A stretch of 64,000 nt of DNA from Nannochloris sp. 'desiccata' (taxonomy: Eukaryota > Chlorophyta > Trebouxiophyceae > Chlorellales > Chlorellaceae). A program made the position numbers and the translations under genes. The stretch is taken from contig JAGTXX020000004.1 of the NCBI GenBank assembly GCA_019044685.2, forward strand, positions 372,001 through 436,000, given 5' to 3'. Every line of letters starts with the position of its first letter. Position 1 is the stretch's first letter. The notes below the pieces were generated by a model, which worked only from the letters and a program-made list of their open reading frames with translations, searched no databases and was not told the origin of the DNA. Below, piece by piece: positions 32,101-42,468 of the stretch.

Positions 32101-33554
32101 CTACACTGCTGCAGCCTGTGCTGGCACGGCTAAGCAGCTTTTAAATCCATCAGTCAACATCGCTCTATCCAATTCTTTCCCGATAAATACCGCTCTACAC
32201 ATCCTCTTCTCCCCCTCTTGCCAAGGTCTACCAAGTCCTTCTCCACTATGTCCCATTTGGATCATCATGTGGACACCATGGAAGACAAATCTATCCTCGC
32301 TCCCCGCCATGGATAAAATCCCTTTACAACGATAAATATCAGCTCCTTTTTCTTGTACAAGATTCCCCAGCCAGTTATTGAACTTGCCTAAATTGAGAGA
32401 ACCTTCGATTTCAATGCCGACAGAACTAACACGAGTGTCATGGTGGTGTTTGTGTTTGTGGCCGTGGGCGTGCTCTTTGTGATCTTCTGCTGCGCATGCT
32501 TTGCAATCTTTCTCCTCAACTTCGTGGTGATGATGATGCGCATCATGACCATGGTGGTGGTGGTCATGATCGCCTGCTGCGCATGCTTTGCAATCCTTTT
32601 CATCCCCATCATGGTGATGGTGGTCGTCACTGTGCCCATGATGGTGGTGATCGTCTTCTTCAAGTTGTAAGAAAGAAGGATCCGCAGCCAATATCTTATC
32701 CAAATCAAACGCATGCTGCTCCAAAATAGCCTCTAGAGGTACTTCTGCGTTTCTGCATTCGATAATTTTGGCACTGCGGTTGATTTCTCGAATTCTATCG
32801 ATGACTTCTTCTTTTTCAGAGTCAGAAACAAGGTCCAACTTATTTAGTAAGATTTTATCGGCAAATGCGACTTGTTGCACCGCTTCATTGACAGCACCGT
32901 CAGGTTTTTCTTCATCCAAGTGAGGAATGACGTGTTTGGCATCCACTAAAGTTAAGATGGCGTCCAAACGGAGCTGGGAGTTGAGATCTTCATCGACGAA
33001 GAAAGTTTGAGCAACGGGGGCAGGGTCCGCGAGGCCTGTAGTTTCAATCATGATGGCATCAAGCTTGGATTTGCGTTTAAGGAGACGGTTTAAGATACGG
33101 ATAAGATCGCCGCGAACTGGGAAGAAGGAGGAAGAAAATAGAATAAGAGCTATGAGCGGGAGGCGGAATTCTCTTGCCGGGTACTTTTTTTTTTGTTACA
33201 AGTAAAGGGGCTAGTCAGTATGAAAGGAGAGCTTACCTGTGCAGCAAAGGCATCCATTGGAGGCTTCATAAAGCTCTTCTTTGGTATCTAATACCAAACC
33301 ACTATCAATTCCAATTTCGCCATACCTGCATGCAGAAACAAGATGAAGTTCATTACCACCAAATCTCTGGTTTGAATGCGGCACCCATCATATAAATGGG
33401 CCAATAGGAATCAGTGAAAGTCTATTCAAACGCACTCATTCTCAATGATAGCAATTTTCTTGCCATGATTGGTTGTCAAGATGTGATTAATTAACGTGGT
33501 CTTTCCTGCGCCGAGGAAGCCGGTGATCACAGTGACTGGAATCTTGTCCGCCAT
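32101..33554 (-). CDS. CobW/COG0523 GTPase metallochaperone, ZNG1-like, with His-rich loop
   Basis: Exons 33554-33436, 33325-33237 and 33116-32101 (phases 2 and 1), 407 residues. N-terminus [20 protein letters not shown] is the P-loop; CLCCT in exon 2 is the family CxCC metal site; IETTGLADP (Walker B region) and ILLNKLDLV (NKxD) complete the G domain. The linker to the C-terminal CobW_C domain is extraordinarily His-rich and contains two copies of a EKDCKACAA(G/E)DH module. Relatives use GTP to load zinc onto methionine aminopeptidase 1 (ZNG1) or deliver other metals. The MAP1-type function is inferred; His-rich loops also occur in algal members of other branches. Confidence 0.85.
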
Positions 33555-33787
33555 GATGGTTAATAAAATAATTAATAGTTACTAACGCTGTATGGATCCT
33601 CGCTTTTTGAAGTGGGCTTCTACACACCTATTTTTGAGCCTGGAAATTAGATGATCTGATCATTTTCATCGAAATTTCTTTTTAGAGTAATCTGTTAACT
33701 CTAATGAAAGTGCAAATAGCTTCATGAGTTGAGAACAGGATTTCCCAACTCAACTTCAATCCAGATCATTTCGGAAACCCAAAATCA

Positions 33788-35027
33788 ATGTGCGGCCGAT
33801 CTCGTTGTGCCTTGGCTCCAGAGGAAGTTATTGCAAGAGCTCGAACAACTACCTGGGAAAATCGGGACTTGTATCACCCAGCGCACAATGTCTCGCCTGG
33901 AAGTGCAACCCCCGTTGTTCACCTAGATAAAACCGGCCACCCTATCATACGCTCTATGCAGTGGGGCTTGATCCCTTCCTTTACAAAACCAACAGAGAGG
34001 CCAGATTTTTGGCGTATGTTTAACGCACGCAGCGAAAGCATTCGTGAAAAACCCTCATTTCGGAGACTAGTGCCTTCCAAAAGATGCGTGGTCCTGCTCA
34101 ACGGATTCTTCGAGTGGAAGAAAGAAAGCAAGATCAAACAGCCGTACTACATTTATTTAGTTAATGAAAAAACCGGGGAAGAAGAACCTATGGCAATGGC
34201 TGGACTCTGGGATGTTTGGTATAGGGGTGGTCCAGAGGAGCAAGTAGGAGAGGAGGACGAGAGGAAACTCCAAGGCACCCACGGTGCTGATCAACCTAAA
34301 GAAGTAATGTACACGTATACAATATTGACTACAGAAAGCTCTAAAGAGCTGCAATGGCTGCACGACCGAATGCCTGTTATTTTGAAAGATGAAAAAGCGC
34401 AGCACATGTGGTTGAATACAACAGACAAATCCTTGTTAGAGTAAGAATTTGTTTTTATTTTTTTACTTTTCCAAGAAACAGAGATCTTTTTCTTCTATCG
34501 ATATGTATCTAATTCTTTCTATTTATCCAATTACCTGCAGCAAACTACATTCCATATTAGGCCCATACTCTGGCAAGAATCTTCGGTGGCATCCAGTCTC
34601 TCGAGAGATGAGTAATCCTTCTTTTCAAGGCCCCGAAGCGTATCAAGAAATACACAAACCATCGGTGCAAAATTTCTTTCAACCTCGAAGTGTTGGGAAG
34701 ATTGACAATGCTGTTAAGAAGGAAGAAGAAGATGATGATGATGATGAAGGGGTAGAAAAGAAAAAGGATACTAGGAAGGAGAAGGAGGTGCAAGTTGACC
34801 CAACTCCAAATACCGATGAAGTAGCCCCATCATCCCCACAGGTCCCGTCCTCGGCAACAAAAATGGCAAAAAAAACAATAACACCCACTCCTGATTCTGT
34901 ACATAAACGTAAATTACCTACTTCTAATAGATCTCCTCCTCCTGGTTCAATGCATAAAAAGAGGAAGAAAGAAAGACCAGCTGGTCAACCAGATATCGCT
35001 TCTTTCTTTTCAAGAAAGAAAGAGTGA
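33788..35027 (+). CDS. SRAP-domain abasic-site crosslinking protein (HMCES/YedK) with PIP box
   Basis: Exons 33788-34440 and 34541-35027 (donor GTAAGA, acceptor CCTGCAG, phase 2), 379 residues. MCGR at the start puts the catalytic Cys at position 2, exposed after Met removal, which forms the thiazolidine DNA-protein crosslink at abasic sites. The other signature parts are present: MFNARSESIREKPSFRRLV, KRCVVLLNGFFEW (catalytic Glu) and WLHDRMPVIL (catalytic His). After the SRAP fold comes an acidic/basic low-complexity tail ending in QPDIASFF, a canonical PCNA-binding PIP box, followed by basic residues. It would act at replication forks, protecting abasic sites in single-stranded DNA. Confidence 0.92.
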
Positions 35028-35208
35028 AAAGAAAAGAAGTCTGGTTTGCTGCACTTGTATTATGGTTGTAAACCGACTGTACTTGTAGTATTGTGGCACC
35101 ATGGTCGCTTGTACTTGTACCCTTGCGGATAAGTACCTGTTTGCTCATTACATTATAAAAAGTGTGTACCTTTTTTTTTAAGCAATGACATACAGTACTA
35201 TTCAATCC

Positions 35209-36882
35209 TTATCTACCGAACCCTTTTGACGAAGAAGCTTTAGGGGCTTCCCTTTTATTTTTTTCACTGCTACCCCCGCTTGCTGCTCCTCCACGAGAAC
35301 CCGCACCCGCACCTTCCTCAGAAATCGTTTTCAATCTCGCCGCCAGTGCTTCTAGTGCCGCAGATAATAATCGCTTCTTTTCAAGCCTAAATCGCACAGC
35401 AAGCTGCATATCAGCAGACAATGGAGCATCGTCCCTGCTGTTTCTTAAAAGGTTCATGTCGTCGTCTTCTGTGGTGGAAAATTGAGATAGAGCAATTAAA
35501 ACTACACCACTCAAAGTTTTCAATGTAGCTACTTCATTTCGAAGAGATAACGGCCGTTCCCACGCCCCGAATGCCTCAATTGAAGCCTTCATGTTATCAA
35601 GACCTCCCCTACTACCACACCCGTTACTTTTGATCCTTGCATTCTCCAGTTCACTGGCGTTTGCCGCGCATAGAATTCTAACTCCAGCTAATAATCTCGC
35701 ATCTACAGGTGCCCGCACCTTTGTACGTGCTAGTTGAATAATACTGACTTCAGTATTGGCGCCAGGACCAGCGAGACCGAGACTTTCTAAAGCACTACTT
35801 TGCCAGGCTGGCAGTGCCGGTGAAAGAGGTGAAGACGCCAGCATCTCATCATCAATATCAATATCACTAACGCTGGTTGTTGAGCCTACATTGGCCACGG
35901 CTTTCGCCGCTTCAATTAAACTCCGATCAAATCGTAGTTGTACCGTGTCGTACGGGTTATCCGGTACGATAAAGCCGTAATCAAGTAAAAGAAAGTCGTT
36001 GACCAAATCTCCGTAACTGAGCAAAATTGGGTCACCCGCTTGGATTTCTTTAATAGAAACCATTTGAAGCGCGCCAGAACCACCACCACTGCTACTAGCA
36101 ACCCCTGTTATTTTTGCATTTGGGTCGAAGGAATGGTTTGCCATATCGATCAAGGGCAGCATTGCAGCTGGTTGGTCGGGGCCTTTGGTTCGAAACGCTC
36201 TTGATGTTACCGCTGCAAGAGCCCACCCAAGAGCATTCGCATCGATTTCTACCCCATTAAACGGATCTTTTAAAGGGTCACCACGTATAGGAGCTAGTAT
36301 CTCAGTAGCAAAGCTAAGCAACCAACGGCAACGACGCTTAACCTGCTCGGTAACGGGTGGGTACTCGAGAGCAGCGATAGCGTTGGGCGGGAAAAACATA
36401 GGGAGGCCTGGAAAACCTAATGGTAACGCTGCAATATAGGGCGCATAGTTGTCTACTTTATGCTTCTGTTCATCTCCACTGTGTATTCTGTGGGCGAGAA
36501 GTTGGAGTGCAAGTTTAGCGCCCCATAGTTCCGCTGGGACTTTTGCAATTAGTGAAAGCAGTCTAGGGTCTGTTGTGTCATTTCCATAAGTAAGATGGAG
36601 TCTTGAGGGGAGTGTAATGAGGGTAGTACCAGAAGGACATGTTTTGGCAGCCTGAAGACCAAAGCCAGAGCCGCCATCAGCCCCTCCCCACTGATGAACT
36701 GATACGCCGCTAGCGGTGCTGCCGTTGCGTTCAACCCAATCAACCAGCTGTTCAGCTGGGGTGTTGCCTGACGCGCTGGAAAATGATCTGACGGATTGTA
36801 ATTTGTTGATAAGGAATGCTCGTTGTAGAGGTAGGGCAATTCTGCTGGGGTTGAGAGAACCACACATGTCTCTCATCTGCAT
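35209..36882 (-). CDS. SET-domain lysine methyltransferase, organellar, Rubisco-LSMT/ribosomal type
   Basis: Single exon, 557 residues. The start (MQMRDMCGSLNPSRIALPLQ..., rich in Arg/Ser) resembles an organelle leader. The SET domain shows GGSGFGLQAAKTCPSGTTLI, then the iSET insert, then PLIDMANHSFDPNAKI (NHS motif) and IQAGDPILLSYGDLVNDFLL (SYG motif), followed by an LSMT-type helical C-terminal domain. The alternative start at residue 3 or 6 cannot be excluded. The substrate could be Rubisco large subunit, fructose-bisphosphate aldolase or ribosomal proteins. It is the second member of this family within 20 kb, but the two are too divergent to be a recent tandem pair. Confidence 0.85.
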   Translation of the reverse strand: MQMRDMCGSLNPSRIALPLQRAFLINKLQSVRSFSSASGNTPAEQLVDWVERNGSTASGVSVHQWGGADGGSGFGLQAAKTCPSGTTLITLPSRLHLTYGNDTTDPRLLSLIAKVPAELWGAKLALQLLAHRIHSGDEQKHKVDNYAPYIAALPLGFPGLPMFFPPNAIAALEYPPVTEQVKRRCRWLLSFATEILAPIRGDPLKDPFNGVEIDANALGWALAAVTSRAFRTKGPDQPAAMLPLIDMANHSFDPNAKITGVASSSGGGSGALQMVSIKEIQAGDPILLSYGDLVNDFLLLDYGFIVPDNPYDTVQLRFDRSLIEAAKAVANVGSTTSVSDIDIDDEMLASSPLSPALPAWQSSALESLGLAGPGANTEVSIIQLARTKVRAPVDARLLAGVRILCAANASELENARIKSNGCGSRGGLDNMKASIEAFGAWERPLSLRNEVATLKTLSGVVLIALSQFSTTEDDDMNLLRNSRDDAPLSADMQLAVRFRLEKKRLLSAALEALAARLKTISEEGAGAGSRGGAASGGSSEKNKREAPKASSSKGFGR

Positions 36883-37189
36883 TGTATTATTAGAATGGGT
36901 AATTTTATCTTGAGGTAGACTTGCTGGCTGACGAATGGCTACGCTTTGGATAGATTGATGCCTCTCAAAATTTAACAGACAGTATGATCGCGTGTAAGAG
37001 GGTGAATTGCATCGAAAATTTCGATTGGCAAATAGTTTCGTGCTTTCCCCGACACAGAAAACGGCGATAAAATCGTTTTTTTGGCTTTAAGCAGAAACTT
37101 TGTCGCATTCATCAGATGCTTAAATAGTGGTTTGATTCATCAAGACTAGGCACTGCATCTGGTTTTGTACATACACAAGCTTTATAAAG
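36883..37189. promoter_or_regulatory. Divergent promoter region
   Basis: A 307-bp gap between the divergent SET gene (minus) and the PAS2-type dehydratase gene (plus), with no recognised element. Confidence 0.35.
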
Positions 37190-38076
37190 ATGGCGATCAA
37201 AATCAAACAAGCATATTTGTTCACATACAACGCTACTCTGTGTTGCAGCTGGTGAGTTAATCTTTGATCTGACTACTTCCACTAGTATATCCAAAGCTGC
37301 ATGATCACTCAATTGTGTCTTGCAGGGCCTATGTTTTATATTTAACTTTCAAAACTTCGTTGGCCGATGATGGCTCTCTCCCAGCAATATGGAAGGCAAG
37401 TTCCCTCGCTTTTACATCACACATTTCTTCTATAGCTTCTATATCTAACGATACCATCGACACTAGTTTTCAAATGCAGGCTGTGGAATTTCCTTTAAAA
37501 ATTGCACAAACCGCAGCGGTGATGGAAGTAATTCACGCAGCCCTTGGTATCGTTCGCTCCCCTGTCATGGTGACAGCCACCCAAGTCGCATCGCGTATCT
37601 GGATTCTCTGGGGAATTGTTGATGCAGCACCACAAGCAACGACAATCCGTTCTCTCGTTCTTTTACCATTACCGTACCCATTTCCCCGCCTTGCTCTAAA
37701 TTTGGCCACCTTGCTGACTGCCTGGTGCCTTAGTGAGATCATTCGGTACGGATTCTTTGCATTTAAAGAAGCAGGATTACAGCCATTCTTCCTATTGTGG
37801 TTACGGTACTCGGCATTTATTGTTCTCTACCCCTTGGGTGTAGCATCTGAGCTCTCCATGGTGTGGTTGGCAATTCCGGCCCTCCGAGCAACCGATACAT
37901 GGGGTGTCTCTATGCCTAATCCCTATAATATCGGATTTTCTTATTGGATCGGGTGCCTGTTGGCTGTATGCGCCTATGTGCCCGGTTTCCCACAGCTTTA
38001 TGGATACATGGTGGCGCAGAGGAGGAAAGTATTAGGTATTGGAACTCGGCAACCAATAAAGGCGAAGCCACAATAA
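37190..38076 (+). CDS. PAS2: Very-long-chain 3-hydroxyacyl-CoA dehydratase (PAS2/HACD/PHS1)
   Basis: Exons 37190-37251, 37326-37395 and 37480-38076 give 242 residues. Exon 1 supplies AYLFTYNATLCCSW, completed by AYVLYL, the family start. The second intron (84 nt) uses a perfect GC donor (AAG|GCAAGT) and removes 28 codons absent from relatives; it has no stop and is a multiple of three, so retention would also give a protein (270 residues). Six membrane segments follow. TAAVMEVIHAALGIVRS and the catalytic YPLGVASE (Tyr and Glu) are diagnostic. The enzyme removes water in the third step of very-long-chain fatty-acid elongation in the ER. The C-terminal basic tail fits ER retention. Confidence 0.92.
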
Positions 38077-38613
38077 AAATATAGAGAGGATAGTGGTTTT
38101 TGTGTTTGATATGACCTACTTTCATACTTTTTCTTTCTTTATACTTACTATTTGACAAACAGACAGACAGGTACATACATTTTCATTCATTCATTCATTC
38201 ATTCATTCATTCATTCATTCATTCATTCATTCATTCATTCATTACCTTTTGACGACGCACTGCTCTCCGGTTGTTTTTTCTTTCTTTCTTTTCTTTCTTT
38301 CTTTAAATAGTCTAAATTATCATTATATAGATAAATGTCTTTCTTCATAAGCTTTATTACTCAATAGTAATGCGTCTACGGACTGCAATGTTCTTTTACA
38401 TATACGCTATTCCCAAGTCGCTAAGGAAAAGACAGCTATCGATAAATAAAATAAAATAAAAGAACCCCAACAGGGTAACTTGAGGGATTGTGAGAAGCCA
38501 CTACCGCGGCGTCAGGCCACCCCTATGTAAGAGATTAAGAAAAAGGTTAGCCTATTCATCTTCTATCACTATTAATACTTATAATTTTTACTCCATGGAT
38601 ATCTCGATATAAT
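38077..38613. repeat. Intergenic with (ATTC)n microsatellite
   Basis: A TTCA tetranucleotide run of about 15 units occupies about 38181-38242, followed by TTTC-rich sequence to 38305. Convergent 3' ends flank it; no gene is seen. Confidence 0.85.
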
Positions 38614-41218
38614 TTATAATATTTGAACATCGGCCTTCTCTCTTTGATCGAAAACGCCGCTATCCTCGGCATAAAGACCATTATGTACTTCTTTAGTAGT
38701 CTGATTGATCTCTTTAGGAACAGTGCGAACTTCTTTATCCCCGAGATTGCTACTATCAGAGCTAAATTCATGAAGAAGCCCTTTGCCGTCTTTACCATCT
38801 GCATCATCGTTGCCGCTTTCTTTCTCACATTCAGCTGCTGCTGCATCAGCCAAGAAAGGTGCAGCTTTCTCGCCAGGTTCACGTACATTTTTAGTAGCTT
38901 CTACAACTAGTTCTTGTTCATTATTATCTTTATCTGCAGTAGCACATACCGGGTTATTAACTAGACCGCCATCCCCGACAGCTGCTGCCGGTGCTGTCAC
39001 AGTACTCTTTTTTCCGGCTTCTTCAGCTGCTGTCTCTCCTTCAGGTGTGACTACATCCAGCATCTCCAGAGGAGGGGAACCACGTCTCCTAGTCTTTTCA
39101 TTAGAAATAGAATCAGTGGATGCATCAGAAATCTTTTTCTTTTTAGTGTGTTCCATGCCGACGACGTCCTCGTCAACCTCGCCGCCGTCTTCATTTTTAT
39201 TTTTGATGTTTGTATCATTACCATCGTTTTGAACTCGACCACAATGGGGAGCACCACCAACAGCTCCACCAAAACTAAACGTGATAGAATCTATCCCACC
39301 ACCCCAGTCTGCAGACCCACCACCAGGGCTTCGTAGCAATGGCGTAAAGCCCGTCAAGCCTCCACCTGGAGAGTAATCCCCATAATCAAATACCCTGGCA
39401 AGATCAAGAGACGACCCTGAATCTTGACGGAAGGGGAGAGGCTGGAATTGAGTACAGGTTAGAGCTTCAACGTGATGCTGTGCTGAAGCAGCTCTGGCTG
39501 CAGCAAGCGCAGCGGCGGTGGGTCTGGGCGTGGTTGTGTAGGACGGAAACTGAGGATTAAAATTTGAAGAAGGATGAGGGGCAGGAGCAGATGCACGGAT
39601 AGGGAAATTGTCCTTGCGGTGGTATACCTCTGAGCCAGGAGTCTCTTGTCCCTCTTGTTTCGCTCTTCTTGATTGACTACGTGCTCCTCTTCCAAGAAGC
39701 GGCTCAGAGGAATTTCCGCCACCACCACCGCCACAGGTAACACCGCCTTTCTCCTCTTCGTTAAAAGACAAAGGATCCAAGTAGTCTGTTTCTATAACGC
39801 GGCTTGGAAAGACAGCAAAGCCAGTAGACACAATAGGAGGGCCATTAATATTGCCACCAACACCAGTCCCATCAGTAGCTCTGTTTTTATCATTAGCGGC
39901 GTTGTTGTTGTTGGTGTTGTGAGTGATACTAGTGACAAATGATTCTAAATGTTTAATAACACTATCGTTATAGCCTCCACCATGACTAATAACTGATCCT
40001 AAAGGGATGAGATTTGCCGGCGGAATAGGACCATCTTGAAGGAGCGGTGGGAGGGATTGGAGTTGTCGAGGGCTTTCAGGGGTATGTATCGGCGATATTC
40101 CGTTGTTATAATTAAATAAGGGTGCGCGGAGGCTGTGCAGCTGTGGAGGACTATCAGGGGTCTGCATCAGTGTAGGCGTTGCCCCTATATAATTTGGAGC
40201 ATTGTTATCTATTCTAGGTGGCAGACCGACGCCTAACCCAACTCCAAGAGGAGCCTGTGTAACTGGGGTGTTTCCAGGAGAGTAAATAGCAAGATGATGT
40301 TGCATAAAGGCGCCAATAACATCCGCTGGGTTGGGGCTCATGGGGGGCGGGGTCGGCTCCGGAATGTTTAAGGAGCTGCCAGTTGGAGCGTTAAAAAATG
40401 CCTTTCTCAGCATTTTAGAAGGACTTGCCTCATCTCTGGAAGGGCTACCATCGTCTTCTTGGTTTCTGTAGCGCTTATCTGGAGAGGGGCGAGGCTTTGT
40501 GAGGGCGAGAGAGCCAGTTGCTTGGCTGCTGCCGAAGCCAGAGGAGGTCGTCGTGCGGCCGCCGCTGTTGTTGTTTTCTGAAGAGCGATAAGTAGAAGAG
40601 TTGGATTTTCTAGGTGAAGTTTGAGGGATAAGATGATCGAGTTTGTGGGAGACAAGCCACATGCCGAGAGTGCGGCCTCGTTCGCCGCTAGGAAGAAGGA
40701 TCCTGTCGAAGACAAGAGGGAGACGAAAATAACGCCGATAAATAAAAAGTAAGTTTTTTCTTAGATTTTTAGTAAACGTGCTGCTTAAAACGTAACGTAC
40801 CGAATACTAAGACGCCATTTTCTATTGTTCTCCTTGCCGCCAGCGCATTCAAAGCCTGTTGGTGAGTACACTTTGCCTGTAGCAGCTACTACTTTATGCT
40901 TTTGGATGCAGTAGTGGCCTGCCAGATTTCCGACAACAACAGGCACCCAAATATGTCCTTCGACTGGGCAAAGTATAGGATCAACGTCTCCGTTTGAGTG
41001 GATTACTGCCTCCTGGCAGAGCTTCTGCCAAAAAAATAAAACTATTTTAGCGAAAAGATCATGGTAAGCACGAAGCATGTGGGAGATCAGCATGGCTAGA
41101 AACTCACCGGCAAGGCCGGAAGATGCGGAATGTACAATGCTTTGGGCATTTTCTGTTTGCTCATGGGGAGCAAGGGCCAGAATTGTGCGGCTTAGCAATT
41201 TCTCGCACCAGCGAACAT
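38614..41218 (-). CDS. SAND-domain putative transcription factor (RegA/VARL-like), first exon not resolved
   Basis: Three joined exons on the minus strand: 41218-41108, 41005-40801 and 40702-38614, in phase. The first begins after a TTAG acceptor with two bases of a codon, so an initiating exon lies further upstream and was not found. The exons assemble a SAND fold: VRWCEKLLSRTILALAPHE, then IWVPVVVGNLAGHYCIQKHK, VYSPTGFECAGGKENNRKW and RLSIRILLPSGERGRTLG. The W/SIR and G/K-rich parts match SAND DNA-binding modules such as those of the volvocine RegA family and plant ULTRAPETALA. The remaining 650 residues are Ser/Pro/Gly/Asn-rich and unstructured. A nuclear regulator is likely; RegA orthology is only suggested. 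Confidence 0.7.
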
Positions 41219-41494
41219 CTAATGCAAAAGTTAGGCGGGGTTTAGTTCAGAGGCACTGGATGATTTGCTTGGCACTGAAAGGTGTTGTATAACTCTATAT
41301 CTATGTCACCAAACAATTAAATTGGAATCTTGTGACCGCAAATTGCTTCAACTAGCAGTCAAGTCGGGACTTTGAATTCCGGTATCTTTCTTTTGAAGCT
41401 AATAATTTTGCTCAAAATCTAAGAATTGAGGTTTCAAGTGCTGTATCGCCATACTAAAAATCGGTAAAAAAGTTTGGCAAAGCGCGAACGAGCG
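41219..41494. promoter_or_regulatory. Divergent promoter region (SAND gene / FLASH-like gene)
   Basis: A 276-bp gap between divergent genes. It should also contain the missing first exon of the SAND gene. An ATG near 41451 on the minus strand is followed by 17 codons and a stop without a donor, so it is not a good candidate. Confidence 0.35.
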
Positions 41495-42410
41495 ATGGGT
41501 ACGCAATCGTCCTTGGTCCCACTTTGAAATTTCAATTGCTGTATTCAATCACTTGGATCAATTTTTAGAAAAGACTCTCGATCTATCTACTCAAGCAGCT
41601 CCTTCTAATTGACAGACGTATTTGTTGTGCATTTGCAGATGACTTGGACTCAGAGTTTGGTGCCTCGCCGCTGGGGAAAACTGACATTAGAGGTGGCGCT
41701 GCCGCAACCACCGCTCCTCTAGAAATGACTATTGTTGATGCAGCACCCTTGCCAGACATATATGGTGATTTGTATGGCGATACCGGAGAAGGAAATGTAC
41801 TCTTAAAGACACAAGTAGCTCAGGTAAGAGACTCATTAAAAGAAAAATCAGTTTTTGCTGCTTTTCCCAGTGACGTCCCTTTTTCTCTTTTCAAACTCAA
41901 TGTAAATTATGTTTGTTATTACTGCAGCTGAAGGATCAATGCACCAAGCAAGAGCAATTTATAAAGCGGCTTCAGCAGCAACTTGACTCACTAACAAGCG
42001 AGGTAAATAGAGAGTAAATTTAACTTTTATTTAACTTTCAAATTTATTCTTTCCAGCCACAGTGGACTCCTCAATTTTTACACTCTTTCTTTTCTATGCT
42101 CAAACAGAACGCAGAGCTGCAAACACTGAAAACAACTCTCACCAATAATATATCCACTTTATTCAACACCGCAAAGCTAGAAATACAAAGAAAAGATGAC
42201 GAGATAAAGGAATTGAGAGGAAAGGTTGCTATCTGTGGCGGCGGTGGCGTTGGTGGCGGGAGGAGCGGTGTTGGTGGCCGTAGTAGCAGCAGTAGGCCAA
42301 GCGATAGAGGGAGAGAACATAGCAGAGAAGATAGAAACAGAGGTAGCTCTGAAGGAAGGGATAGAGGAAGGGAGAGATCAAGTGGTGGAGCAGTAGGTGG
42401 CCGTCGGTAA
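41495..42410 (+). CDS. FLASH (CASP8AP2)-like N-terminal coiled-coil protein with RS/RG tail
   Basis: Four coding exons: 41495-41498 (only ATGG), 41639-41823, 41928-42002 and 42108-42410, 188 residues. The 4-nt first coding exon is chosen because ATGG|GTACGC joins in phase to give MDDLDSEFGASPLG. The sequence has DIYGDLYGDT near residue 41, a coiled coil from about 55, and at 101-125 TNNISTLFNTAKLEIQRKDD. This order closely resembles the N-terminus of FLASH/CASP8AP2 (DIYxxL, coiled coil, NISxLxxTAxxEIxRKDEEI), which binds Lsm11 in the U7 machinery that cleaves replication-dependent histone mRNAs. The Gly/Arg/Ser-rich tail could bind RNA. Homology is by remembered pattern only. Confidence 0.6.
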
Positions 42411-42468
42411 AAAGAAAAATATCTTTTTTTTGTTCTTTTACAGATTCATTAATTTAATTCACAGTGTA

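Noticed and set aside
32388..32714. Met/Thr/Ile-rich and Val/Met-rich frames in both strands
   Set aside because: These are shadow frames of the His-codon repeats in the ZNG1-like linker.
38181..38242. (ATTC)n array considered as CRISPR or a telomere-like repeat
   Set aside because: The unit is 4 bp with no spacers; it is an ordinary microsatellite.
38783..39232. 149-codon plus-strand Ser-rich frame
   Set aside because: Antisense to the disordered tail of the SAND protein; no start context or splice support.
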